Shown here one piece after another: positions 26,608 through 35,166 of a stretch of 64,000 bases of DNA. The notes under the pieces were generated by a model. The model was given only the letters and a program-made list of their open reading frames with translations. It was not told the origin of the DNA and did not search any database. The stretch's first letter is position 1. Each line of letters begins with the position of its first letter. This stretch comes from CAZXCG01 sp964639205 (GTDB lineage Bacteria > Bacillota > Clostridia > Oscillospirales > Acutalibacteraceae): positions 1-64,000 of the forward strand of contig CAZXCG010000004.1 of the NCBI GenBank assembly GCA_964639205.1, written 5' to 3'. A program made the position numbers and the translations under genes.

Positions 26608-27879
26608 ATGTCTGTCAAAAATCTTGCGGAAAAAAAGATAAAATCAGCCGGCTCTTTTGTTTTTGCTTTTATTAAATGGATAATTGTAGCGCTGATAACC
26701 GGGACTGCCGGAGGTCTTATAGGCAGCGTCTTTCACCTGAGCATAGAGCTTGTAACGGATTTGCGCGCTCAGCTGCCCGCTTTGCTGTTTTTAATGCCGG
26801 CGGGCGGAATAATTATAGTATTTTTATACCGTCTGCTTAAATTTCCGGTTGACCCGGGAACAAACCTTGTGCTAACCTCGGTGCGTTCGGAAAAGGACGG
26901 CGTGCCGATGCGGATATTGCCTCTTATTTTTGTTTCTACGGTAATCTCTCAGCTTGTCGGAGCCTCAACGGGGCGCGAGGGAGCGGCAATTCAGATGGGC
27001 GGTTCGCTTGCAACGGAATTGGGCAAGCTGCTAAGGCTTAAAGAAAAGAGCGTTCCTATTGTTATGATTTGCGGTATGAGCGCCGTCTTTGCCGCGTTAT
27101 TCGGCACACCGCTGACAGCCGCGCTGTTTGCTATGGAAGTTATAAGCGTCGGCATTATGTATTATTCGGCGCTGTTTCCGTCGTTCCTTGCGGCGCTTAT
27201 AGCTACGTGGATTTCAAAAATTTTCGGAATATCTCCGATAAGGTTCGAGCTTGTCTCCCAAATACAGTTAAATATTCCGAATTTACTACGCAGCGCCGGC
27301 ATAGGTCTTTGCTGCGCCGTTGTAAGCATTTTATTCTGTTACGCGCTTAAATACTCGCGCATTTGGATTTCAAAGCTTATTAAAAATCCTTACCTCAGAA
27401 TTACAGCGGGCAGCGTGTTTCTTATTGCTCTTACTCTGATTTTGGGAACAGAGCGTTACAACGGCGCCGGATTTGAAACGGTTTCTGAAATTATTAATAC
27501 CGGGCAGGCAAAGTATTTTGACTTTGTATTAAAGCTTCTGTTCACATCGGTTTCAATAGCTGTCGGCTTTAAAGGCGGCGAAATAATACCTACTTTCTTT
27601 ATAGGAGCAAGCCTCGGCTGTACGGTGGGAACGCTTTTGGGCCTTGACCCATCCTTTGCCGCCGCTTTGGGACTTGCCGCGCTTTTCTGCGCGATGGTAA
27701 ACAGCCCGATAACCGCCGTAGTTCTGAGTATTGAGGTGTTCGGCGCGGCGAATCTGCCAATGTTTGCTTCGGCTATCTTTGTAAGCTATACTCTTTCCGG
27801 TTATTACGGGCTTTACAGCGACCAAAAAATAATATATTCAAAGCTGCTTGCCGAACATATAGGCATTAAAGCAAAATAG
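26608..27879 (+). CDS. ClC-family chloride channel or exchanger
   Basis: Membrane protein of 423 residues with about ten hydrophobic segments. ClC selectivity-filter motifs are present: GREGAAIQMGGSLA (the usual GREGP with Ala for Pro, gating Glu kept) and GFKGGEIIPTFFIGA. The EMEVISVG-type region appears as FAMEVISVG. Lacking CBS domains, it resembles short fluoride- or chloride-type ClC proteins. The start at 26608 is set by GGAAGTGAG; upstream codons in the same frame lack a ribosome site. Confidence 0.88.
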   Translation: MSVKNLAEKKIKSAGSFVFAFIKWIIVALITGTAGGLIGSVFHLSIELVTDLRAQLPALLFLMPAGGIIIVFLYRLLKFPVDPGTNLVLTSVRSEKDGVPMRILPLIFVSTVISQLVGASTGREGAAIQMGGSLATELGKLLRLKEKSVPIVMICGMSAVFAALFGTPLTAALFAMEVISVGIMYYSALFPSFLAALIATWISKIFGISPIRFELVSQIQLNIPNLLRSAGIGLCCAVVSILFCYALKYSRIWISKLIKNPYLRITAGSVFLIALTLILGTERYNGAGFETVSEIINTGQAKYFDFVLKLLFTSVSIAVGFKGGEIIPTFFIGASLGCTVGTLLGLDPSFAAALGLAALFCAMVNSPITAVVLSIEVFGAANLPMFASAIFVSYTLSGYYGLYSDQKIIYSKLLAEHIGIKAK

Positions 27880-27954
27880 CTTTATTTCGAAAAAACGACA
27901 TTAATTATAGCATAGGGCGGCGTTTTATGGTATAATAATAAAAAGCAAAGCACC

Positions 27955-28064
27955 GCTTCGATAAAAACGCGATTTTCCCTTCGCCCGACGAACGTCGGGG
28001 ACATCATCGCGCGAGCCGTGAGCGATACAGCGAAGAGGGTGTTCACTGCCCTTCACCTATTAAA
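27955..28064 (+). other. Structured-looking leader upstream of the OGG-type glycosylase gene
   Basis: The 197-bp gap between the ClC gene and the glycosylase gene has a TATAAT at about 27933. A GC-rich stretch follows, with CCCGAC-GAAC-GTCGGG, ATCGC...GCGAT and CCCTTCGC...GCGAAGAGGG pairings. It resembles a folded 5' leader, but I recognise no known RNA family. Confidence 0.35.
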
Positions 28065-28076
28065 AGGGACGGTTTT

Positions 28077-28916
28077 ATGCACTGTGAAAAAACAGAAAAC
28101 GGAATAAAAATTTCCGGCGTCCAGCCTTTTGACCTGGCTCAAACTCTGGACTGCGGGCAAAGCTTCCGCTGGGAAGAAAACGAAAGCGGACACTTTTGCG
28201 GCGTTGTCTGCGGAAAATATGCGGAGGTTTCGCTCTCCGGCGGCACGCTTTTAATAAGCGGGGCTCAGCCCGAGGATTTTGAAGCGATATGGAAATCTTA
28301 CTTTGACCTTACGCTTGACTACGATCAAATCCGCGCAAAGCTGCGGGGAATCCACCCCATACTCGATGAAGCCGACAGATACGCCGGCGGAATCCGCATT
28401 TTGCGGCAGGAGCCGTTTGAAGCGCTCTGCACCTTTATAATTTCTCAAAACAACAATATTAAACGAATCAAAGGCATAGTGGCGCGTTTATGCGAAAACT
28501 TCGGCGAACCTGTTGACGGCGGGCATTTCGCCTTTGTTACTCCGGAAAAGCTTGCTTCTCTCAGCGTTGAAGACCTTGCGCCCCTGCGCGCCGGCTTCCG
28601 CGCGCGTTATTTGATTGACGCGGCTCGGAAAGTTGCCGGCGGTTCGGTAGATTTATGTTACTGCCGCAGCGCGGATTATGAGGACGCCCGACGGGAGCTT
28701 ATGAAAATAGTCGGAGTAGGCGCAAAGGTTGCCGACTGCACTTTGCTTTTCGGTATGCACCGCGTAGAGGCTTTTCCGTTGGACGTGTGGATGAAGCGAG
28801 CTATGAAAAACCTTTTTCCGGGTATGACTCCGGCTGATTTCGGCGAATATGCGGGGATTGCCCAACAGTACATATTCCACTACAGCCGTATGCATCCCGA
28901 GCTTTTCAGCGGCTGA
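28077..28916 (+). CDS. 8-oxoguanine DNA glycosylase (OGG1 type)
   Basis: Bifunctional glycosylase/AP lyase of 279 residues that removes 8-oxoguanine from DNA. The N-terminal OGG_N domain (FDLAQTLDCGQSFRW) is followed by the HhH-GPD domain. Catalytic lysine K217 lies in VGVGAKVADC and aspartate D236 in FPLDVWMKR. Clostridia often carry this OGG1-like form in place of MutM. It is followed 60 bp later by nadE. Confidence 0.92.
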   Translation: MHCEKTENGIKISGVQPFDLAQTLDCGQSFRWEENESGHFCGVVCGKYAEVSLSGGTLLISGAQPEDFEAIWKSYFDLTLDYDQIRAKLRGIHPILDEADRYAGGIRILRQEPFEALCTFIISQNNNIKRIKGIVARLCENFGEPVDGGHFAFVTPEKLASLSVEDLAPLRAGFRARYLIDAARKVAGGSVDLCYCRSADYEDARRELMKIVGVGAKVADCTLLFGMHRVEAFPLDVWMKRAMKNLFPGMTPADFGEYAGIAQQYIFHYSRMHPELFSG

Positions 28917-28976
28917 CTTACAGGCAATGGTTATATATAAACAGAGTTTTTACTTAAAAAAGAGGATGAAATAAAT

Positions 28977-30896
28977 ATGAATTACGGATTTTTAAAAACT
29001 GCATGCGCTACCCCTGAAATTACCGTTGCGAACTGTGAGAAAAACGCCGCGGAAATTTTACGCCTGCTCAAAAGCTGCGCTGAACGCGGTGTTTCGCTTG
29101 CCGTTTTCCCCGAGCTTTGTCTTACCGGCTACACCTGCTCCGATTTATTTCAGCAACCGCTTCTTCAAACTTGCGCGGAAAGCGCGCTTTCCCATATTCT
29201 TGCCGAAACAGCCGAGCTGCCCACCGTCTTTATAGTCGGGCTGCCGATTCCGTATAAAAACGCTCTTTACAACTGCGCCGCCGTATGCTGCGGCGGCAGA
29301 GTGCTCGGGATAGTGCCCAAAAGCGCTGTTCCCAATTACGGGGAATTTTATGAACGGCGCCATTTTGTCAGCGGCGAAAATATAAAAAGCAAATCAATCG
29401 GCATTTGCGGGCAAAAAAACACAGCGTTCGGAACCGACCTTGTTTTCGTATGCGACAGCATACCGCAGTTTAGGCTTGGCGTGGAAATATGCGAGGACTT
29501 ATGGATTCCGTATTCGCCCTCTCAGCGTCTTGCCGTTGAAGGCGGCGCGACCGTTATTGCGAATCTTTCCGCAAGCAACGAGTCCATAGCAAAGGCGGAG
29601 TACCGCCGCAATCTTGTGTCGGTTCAAAGCGGAAAGCTTTGCTGCGCTTATGTATACGCCGACAGCGGCTTCGGAGAAAGCAGCACCGACCTCGTTTTTT
29701 CCGGACATAATATAATCGCGGAAAACGGCTCGGTTCTTGCAGAGGGCAAGCGTTTTAAAGACGAGCTTATCTGCACCGATATTGATTTGCAAAGGATTTC
29801 GGCGGAAAGACGCCGCATATCTTCTCTTGCGAGCTCCGGAAACGAGAGAGACTTTACCGAATGTCATTTCTCCCTTCCGAACAGTAAAGCAAGGCTTGAC
29901 AGGAAAATAAGCTCTTCTCCGTTTGTCCCGTCAAATGAAAACGAGCGTGAAAAGCGCAGTCTCGAAATACTAACAATGCAGGCAACGGGACTTGCCGTAA
30001 GGCTGAAACACACGGGGATAACCGACGTCGTGCTCGGGCTTTCCGGCGGACTGGACAGCACTCTGGCTTTGATTGTATGCGCAAGAGCCTTTGACATACT
30101 CTCTTTGGAGCATAAAAAAATTCATACAGTAACCATGCCTTGCTTCGGCACCACCGTCCGTACACGTTCAAACGCCGAGCTCCTTGCTCAAGCCTACGGC
30201 GCGGGTTTTGAGGAAGTAAATATCTACAACGCTGTAAAGCAGCACTTTAAAGATATACATCATGATGAAAATCTGCACGACGTAACATATGAAAACTCGC
30301 AGGCGCGCGAACGAACGCAGGTACTTATGGATTTGGCCAACAAATACAGCGCGCTCGTAATAGGCACGGGCGATCTGTCCGAGCTTGCCCTCGGCTGGGC
30401 TACCTATAACGGCGACCATATGTCTATGTACGCTGTAAACGCGTCCATCCCAAAAACGCTTGTAAAATATCTGGTGTCATATGAAAGCTGTATTGCCGAC
30501 GAAAAACTTGCCGGAGTACTGAAGGATATTTTGGACACACCGGTAAGCCCTGAGCTCCTGCCCCCTTCGGACAGCGGGAAAATATCGCAAAAAACCGAGG
30601 ATCTTGTCGGACCTTACGAGCTGCATGATTTTTTTCTTTACTATTTTCTGCGCTTTTCCTTTGAGCCTGATAAAATACTGTTTCTTGCCGAAAAAGCATT
30701 TGAGGAACGCTATGACCGCCAAACAATATTAAAATGGCTCAAAATCTTTATCCGCCGCTTTTTCTCGCAGCAGTTTAAGCGTTCCTGCCTGCCCGACGGA
30801 CCCAAAGTGGGCTCCGTTACTCTTTCACCGCGCGGCGACTGGCGTATGCCGAGCGACGCCGACTGCTCGCTTTGGCTGAAAGCGCTTGAAAAATAA
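28977..30896 (+). CDS. nadE: Glutamine-dependent NAD+ synthetase
   Basis: Last step of NAD synthesis, 639 residues. The N-terminal nitrilase-type glutaminase has triad residues E46, K115 and C172. The C-terminal synthetase has the pyrophosphate-binding SGGLDS at 356-361 and GTGDLSELALGW. Usual length for the two-domain clostridial enzyme. Confidence 0.96.
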   Translation: MNYGFLKTACATPEITVANCEKNAAEILRLLKSCAERGVSLAVFPELCLTGYTCSDLFQQPLLQTCAESALSHILAETAELPTVFIVGLPIPYKNALYNCAAVCCGGRVLGIVPKSAVPNYGEFYERRHFVSGENIKSKSIGICGQKNTAFGTDLVFVCDSIPQFRLGVEICEDLWIPYSPSQRLAVEGGATVIANLSASNESIAKAEYRRNLVSVQSGKLCCAYVYADSGFGESSTDLVFSGHNIIAENGSVLAEGKRFKDELICTDIDLQRISAERRRISSLASSGNERDFTECHFSLPNSKARLDRKISSSPFVPSNENEREKRSLEILTMQATGLAVRLKHTGITDVVLGLSGGLDSTLALIVCARAFDILSLEHKKIHTVTMPCFGTTVRTRSNAELLAQAYGAGFEEVNIYNAVKQHFKDIHHDENLHDVTYENSQARERTQVLMDLANKYSALVIGTGDLSELALGWATYNGDHMSMYAVNASIPKTLVKYLVSYESCIADEKLAGVLKDILDTPVSPELLPPSDSGKISQKTEDLVGPYELHDFFLYYFLRFSFEPDKILFLAEKAFEERYDRQTILKWLKIFIRRFFSQQFKRSCLPDGPKVGSVTLSPRGDWRMPSDADCSLWLKALEK

Positions 30897-31000
30897 TCCC
30901 GGGCGCAAGCGTAAAGCCCTGACGAAAAAACACACGGGCAACACCTAAACAACGGCGCTGCCTTCTGCAATACGGTTTGGTGACCCAATGAGGTATTTTA

Positions 31001-31468
31001 ATGAGGTATTTTATTGAAAGAGTATCATCAGCGGACGGCGCCGTCTTTAAAATACTTGACGGGCTTTGCCGCCCTTTATATCTGGTAAGCACCGTTTACC
31101 CGCTTAACTCCTACTGCCTTCATGTTGACGGTGAAAACGGAGCTGCGGCAAAAATCATAAGGATTCCTCTGCCCTCGGTCACCGCTTATTCCGTTTTTTG
31201 CGGTAGCTCAACCTTCAGAATTGTACTCAGCGGCGAAAAGTGTGCGTTTCACGGAATAGACTTTTGCATACGCGGAAGCATTCTGTCAAAAAATTACGAT
31301 ATTATAAGCTCTGACAGCTATTTGATTGCCGCCGTTTCCGTCTGCCGATGTGCAGACGCCGTCGAGCTGAATGTTTTTGACGAAAGCCGCTCAACGGCGT
31401 GCATATGCGCCGCGGTCTGCCTTAATCTTGCGCAGCCGGTTGACAATATGACAGCGCAGCCTGTATAA
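31001..31468 (+). CDS. Hypothetical protein, possibly LURP-one/Tubby-like
   Basis: 155 residues, complete before the scaffold gap. The regular beta pattern (RYFIERVSSADGAVFKILDG, CLHVDGENGAAAKIIRI) resembles the LURP-one-related fold, but I am not certain. It is unusually Cys-rich (nine cysteines, no CxxC pairs). A 16-bp direct duplication around ATGAGGTATTTTA immediately precedes the start. Confidence 0.5.
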   Translation: MRYFIERVSSADGAVFKILDGLCRPLYLVSTVYPLNSYCLHVDGENGAAAKIIRIPLPSVTAYSVFCGSSTFRIVLSGEKCAFHGIDFCIRGSILSKNYDIISSDSYLIAAVSVCRCADAVELNVFDESRSTACICAAVCLNLAQPVDNMTAQPV

Positions 31469-31482
31469 TCTAAAAGCAGGCG

Positions 31483-31582
31483 NNNNNNNNNNNNNNNNNN
31501 NNNNNNNNNNNNNNNNNNNNNNNNNNNNNNNNNNNNNNNNNNNNNNNNNNNNNNNNNNNNNNNNNNNNNNNNNNNNNNNNNN
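31483..31582. other. 100-N assembly gap
   Basis: Exactly 100 Ns, the conventional placeholder for a scaffold join of unknown size. Gene adjacency across it is not established, and sequence could be missing here. Confidence 0.98.
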
Positions 31583-31631
31583 TAAATAAAATTAATGCCT
31601 ACGGGCAAAATAAAAAGGAAAGGTGAAAAAC

Positions 31632-32111
31632 ATGAACCGTCTTTTAGATATACTCAGTGAAAATTCAAGCTTTACAGCCTCTCAGCTTGCCGGTATGCTC
31701 GGCGAGAGCGAGGAAAGTGTAAAAAATCAAATCCGCGATTTTGAAACAAAAGGAATTATAAAGGCATATCACGCCGTTATAGACTGGGATTCCGTTGAAG
31801 ACGCAGGCGTAGAGGCGCTTATACAGCTTAAAGTAACTCCGAAAAAGGAAAGCGGTTTCGACGAAATTGCCGACCGCGTCTCCCTGTTTTCCGAGGTTGA
31901 GTCCGTTTTTCTTATGGCAAGCGGTTCATACGACCTTATGCTCATTGTAAAGGGCAACACGATTCACGACGTTGCAAACTTTGTCGCGAAAAGGCTCTCC
32001 GTATTGGACGGCGTAATATCCACCGCGACGCATTTCCTGCTTAAGCGATATAAAGAGGACGGGGTTCTTCTGTGCAACACCGTAACTCAGGAAGAGCGGG
32101 AAGGAGTTTAA
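31632..32111 (+). CDS. Lrp/AsnC-family transcriptional regulator
   Basis: 159 residues: N-terminal winged helix (LLDILSENSSFTASQLAGMLGESEESVKNQI) and C-terminal RAM/AsnC ligand-binding domain (about 60-140). The start at 31632 is preferred over the in-frame GTG at 31623 because AAAGG lies upstream. It is 4 bp before an aminotransferase gene, which it may control in response to an amino acid. Confidence 0.88.
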   Translation: MNRLLDILSENSSFTASQLAGMLGESEESVKNQIRDFETKGIIKAYHAVIDWDSVEDAGVEALIQLKVTPKKESGFDEIADRVSLFSEVESVFLMASGSYDLMLIVKGNTIHDVANFVAKRLSVLDGVISTATHFLLKRYKEDGVLLCNTVTQEEREGV

Positions 32112-32115
32112 CAGA

Positions 32116-33291
32116 GTGTTGGATTACAGCAAAATACTTAATAAAAACATACAGAAAGTTCAGCCGTCGGGCATACGCAAGTTCTTTGACATCGCAAACG
32201 AGATGGACAACGTTATTTCGCTGAGCATAGGCGAGCCCGATTTTAAAACGCCGTGGCACATACGTCAGGCCGGGATCGACTCTCTTCAGCTCGGAAAGAC
32301 CTGGTACACGCCAAACCGCGGATTTATAAAGCTTCGCCGGGAAATCTGCAAATATTTTTCAAGGCGTTTCGCCGTTGATTACGACGCCAAGAGCGAGGTG
32401 CTTGTAACCGTCGGCGGAAGCGAAGCAATAGACCTTTCTCTGCGATGCCTTGTAAGCAGCGGCGACGAGGTTCTTATTCCCGAGCCCTGCTTTGTCTGTT
32501 ATGATCCGCTTACCGCAATGACGGGGGCTGCCGCGGTTAAAATCCGCACAAAAATGGAAAACGGCTTTCGTGTTGCTCCACAGGAAATTGAGCAGGCAAT
32601 CACTCCCCGCACAAAGGTTATCCTGCTTCCTTACCCCAACAACCCAACAGGCGCAATTATGTCAAAAAGCGACTTAGAGGCAATTGCGCGGGTAATTAAA
32701 AAGCACAATCTTATTGTTATTTCCGACGAAATTTATGCCGAGCTTACATACACTCCGCAGGGGCACACCTCGATTGCTTCAATTGACGGAATGCGCGAGC
32801 GTACCGTAATTGTAAGCGGATTTTCAAAATCATATGCCATGACGGGCTGGCGTTTGGGGTACGCCCTCGGTCCGGCCGAGATAATATCACAAATGACAAA
32901 GCTGCATCAGTTCGGCATTATGTCCTCCCCCACAACCGCACAGTACGCGGCAATTGAAGCTCTTCAAAACGGAGACAGCGATATTAAAGATATGCGCGAG
33001 CAATACGATATGCGCCGCCGCTTTCTGGTAAACAGCTTTAACAAAATGGGGCTTCCCTGCTTTGAACCGCTCGGGGCGTTTTACGTGTTTCCGTGCATTA
33101 AATCAACCGGTTTAAGCTCAGACGAATTTTGCGAGCGACTTCTTATGTCAAAGAAGGTTGCGGTTGTTCCCGGAACGGCTTTCGGCGAAAGCGGAGAAGG
33201 CTTCGTGCGTGTTTCTTACTCATATTCGCTTCAGCACCTTAAAGAAGCGCTGACAAGAATCGAAGAATTTTTAGAGGAGATTAAAAAATAA
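32116..33291 (+). CDS. Class I/II pyridoxal-phosphate aminotransferase
   Basis: 391-residue fold-type I aminotransferase, aspartate/aromatic group. The cofactor lysine is in VSGFSKSYAMTGWRLGY, and the PNNPTG motif binds the substrate side. The start is GTG at 32116 behind GAAGGAG. Its pairing with an Lrp regulator recalls PatA-type enzymes of B. subtilis; the amino acid specificity is open. ispE follows by 1 bp. Confidence 0.88.
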   Translation: MLDYSKILNKNIQKVQPSGIRKFFDIANEMDNVISLSIGEPDFKTPWHIRQAGIDSLQLGKTWYTPNRGFIKLRREICKYFSRRFAVDYDAKSEVLVTVGGSEAIDLSLRCLVSSGDEVLIPEPCFVCYDPLTAMTGAAAVKIRTKMENGFRVAPQEIEQAITPRTKVILLPYPNNPTGAIMSKSDLEAIARVIKKHNLIVISDEIYAELTYTPQGHTSIASIDGMRERTVIVSGFSKSYAMTGWRLGYALGPAEIISQMTKLHQFGIMSSPTTAQYAAIEALQNGDSDIKDMREQYDMRRRFLVNSFNKMGLPCFEPLGAFYVFPCIKSTGLSSDEFCERLLMSKKVAVVPGTAFGESGEGFVRVSYSYSLQHLKEALTRIEEFLEEIKK

Positions 33292-33292
33292 T

Positions 33293-34165
33293 ATGGAAGT
33301 TAAGGTTTCGGCTCCCGCTAAAATCAATTTAACGCTCGACGTGGTGGGTAAACGCAGCGACGGCTATCATAACATTGAAACCATATTGCAGGCTGTTTCT
33401 CTGTATGACAACGTGACCGTGACCGAAAACGACAGTAAAACCATAAGCGTTTCATGCACACAAGACGATATTCCCTGTGACGAAAGCAACATTGCGCATA
33501 GGGCGGCGGTATGCTTTTTTAAATATACCGGTATGCAAAACCGCGGCATACACATACACATATGCAAAAACATACCCTCTCAGGCAGGGCTCGGCGGCGG
33601 CAGCAGCGACGGCGCGGCGGTTGTGCTTGCGCTCAACTTTATTTACGACGCGCGCCTCAAAGAAAATGAAATGTGCGAAATTTGCGAAAAGGTTGGCGCC
33701 GACGTTCCTTTTTGCCTTGTAGGCGGCACTCGTCTTGCAAAAGAAACCGGCGCTGTAATGACAAAGCTGCATAACCTTCCCAAATGCAAAATCGTTATAT
33801 GCAAGCCGCCGGTTAATGTTTCAACAAGGGAAGCATACGACTTGGTTGATTCGGCGCCGTATAAAAGCGCTGAAATTACCGACCTTGCAATACGCTCCAT
33901 ATACAGCGCGAGTATGCCGCAGATTTGCGCCACACTTTACAATGATTTCGAGGTTGCGCTGAAGCTTGCCGATGTTACAAACGTAAAAAAAATTATGTAT
34001 AAGCATAAGGCAAAGGGAGCTTCCATGAGCGGCTCCGGCTCGGCGGTGTTCGGAATTTTTTCTTCGGAAAAATCAGCCGAAAAATGCGCGGAGGCTTTAA
34101 AAAAGGAATACGGCGCGGTTTTCATTACAGAACCGATAAAGTGCGGCTGCAAGATAGTGAGCTGA
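33293..34165 (+). CDS. ispE: 4-diphosphocytidyl-2-C-methyl-D-erythritol kinase
   Basis: GHMP kinase of the MEP isoprenoid pathway, 290 residues. PAKINLTLDVVGKRSDGYH at the N-terminus, the ATP-binding PSQAGLGGGSSDGAA, and the C-terminal MSGSGSAVFGIF are diagnostic. It overlaps closely with the aminotransferase operon, a placement likely due to compact transcription rather than function. Confidence 0.96.
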   Translation: MEVKVSAPAKINLTLDVVGKRSDGYHNIETILQAVSLYDNVTVTENDSKTISVSCTQDDIPCDESNIAHRAAVCFFKYTGMQNRGIHIHICKNIPSQAGLGGGSSDGAAVVLALNFIYDARLKENEMCEICEKVGADVPFCLVGGTRLAKETGAVMTKLHNLPKCKIVICKPPVNVSTREAYDLVDSAPYKSAEITDLAIRSIYSASMPQICATLYNDFEVALKLADVTNVKKIMYKHKAKGASMSGSGSAVFGIFSSEKSAEKCAEALKKEYGAVFITEPIKCGCKIVS

Positions 34166-34173
34166 CCGTCCGC

Positions 34174-34193
34174 GCGCGGCCGCTTTGCCGCGC
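34174..34193. repeat. GC-rich hairpin after ispE
   Basis: GCGCGGC/GCCGCGC stem with a 6-nt loop, 8 bp after the ispE stop. No T-run follows on the plus strand, so termination is uncertain. Confidence 0.45.
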
Positions 34194-34222
34194 AAAAACA
34201 TTAATTCTCTGTTTTTAAGCCT

Positions 34223-34252
34223 GCATAAACGCCTTATCGCCTGCCGATAATT
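34223..34252 (+). promoter_or_regulatory. Sigma-F promoter of spoIIR
   Basis: GCATA (34223-34227), a 15-nt spacer, and GCCGATAATT (34243-34252) match the B. subtilis sigma-F consensus GYWTA-N15-GGNRANANTW at all but one informative position. It lies 34 bp before the spoIIR start. spoIIR is an established sigma-F target in B. subtilis, and sigF is in this window. Confidence 0.68.
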
Positions 34253-34285
34253 CTGTAAAACGGATTGAAAGGCAGGCTTTTAATA

Positions 34286-34882
34286 ATGAAATTAATTTTA
34301 AAATCACTTTGCGTTGCTTTTGTAATCACCGCTTTACTTACAATGCTTCCGTTTGAGGCGCGATGCAATAATATTTCTAATGAAATATTCCGCCTGCACA
34401 TACTTGCCAACTCCGACAGCCCGGAGGATCAGGAGCTTAAGCTCAAGGTGCGCGACGCACTGCTTGAACAGACCGAAGCGCTTTACCAAAACGCCAAGTC
34501 AAAGCAGGACGCCGAAACCTTGACAGCGGAAAACATTGATGAAATAATACGGATAGCCGAACAAACCGTGTACGACTGCGGTTACACGTACCGGGTTTCG
34601 GCAGAGATAACAAACACATACTTCAACACCAGGCGTTACGGTAACATCACCATGCCGAGCGGCTTTTACGACGCATTGCAAATCAAAATAGGCTCGGGCA
34701 GCGGTCACAACTGGTGGTGCGTTATGTACCCTTCCCTGTGTATTGGAGCGGCGGCAAGCCCGGACACACTTAAAAAAGAGCTCAGCAGCGATGAAATGAC
34801 GATAGTGACCGATGAAAGCAAATTCCGTCTGCGTTTTAAAATACTCGAATATTACGAAACGGTAAAAAGCTGGTTCAGCTGA
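34286..34882 (+). CDS. spoIIR: Stage II sporulation protein R
   Basis: Signal protein of 198 residues, secreted from the forespore to activate SpoIIGA cleavage of pro-sigma E in the mother cell. An N-terminal membrane/signal segment is followed by the conserved IFRLHILANSDSPEDQELKLKVRD and the HNWWCVMYPSLC motif. The start at 34286 is an ATG behind GGCAGG; an in-frame TTG lies 21 nt upstream. The stop codon is immediately followed by repeat copy D. Confidence 0.93.
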   Translation: MKLILKSLCVAFVITALLTMLPFEARCNNISNEIFRLHILANSDSPEDQELKLKVRDALLEQTEALYQNAKSKQDAETLTAENIDEIIRIAEQTVYDCGYTYRVSAEITNTYFNTRRYGNITMPSGFYDALQIKIGSGSGHNWWCVMYPSLCIGAAASPDTLKKELSSDEMTIVTDESKFRLRFKILEYYETVKSWFS

Positions 34883-35025
34883 TTAAATAAGGGGCTTTGC
34901 TCCGCCATTAAACGTTGCAAGGGCAGCGTCTGCTGCCTGAGAAATCAGCGGGGATTGTATCTCCCCGCTTATTCCGAAAATGGAACCCGCCGCTTTAGAG
35001 GCGGGGAGCATCTTTGCCGAAGTTA
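34883..35025 (+). repeat. Dispersed structured repeat, copy D
   Basis: Near-complete copy beginning at the base after the spoIIR stop codon. Features: GGGGCTTTGCTCC; GGCAGCGTCTGCTGCC; a stem of AGCGGGG with CCCCGCT; TTCCGAAAATGGAA; CCGCTTTAGAGGCGG; end CTTTGCCGAAGTTA. A further CCGCCCTTTAGGCGG hairpin follows at about 35055. Confidence 0.9.
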
Positions 35026-35166
35026 TTTCGGATATAACATATTGACGATTTTCTCCGCCCTTTAGGCGGCGGGGTTAGCTCGCAGCGGCCGATGAAAAGG
35101 CAGCCAAGCTTCATCGGGCTTTGCTTAGAGTTAAAACAAACGCTCTATATGGGCAGGAGGTAAATT
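35026..35166. other. Intergenic region upstream of addB
   Basis: Holds a GCCGCC-type hairpin near 35057-35073 and the ribosome site GGCAGGAGG for addB. No further gene or promoter is evident. Confidence 0.4.
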
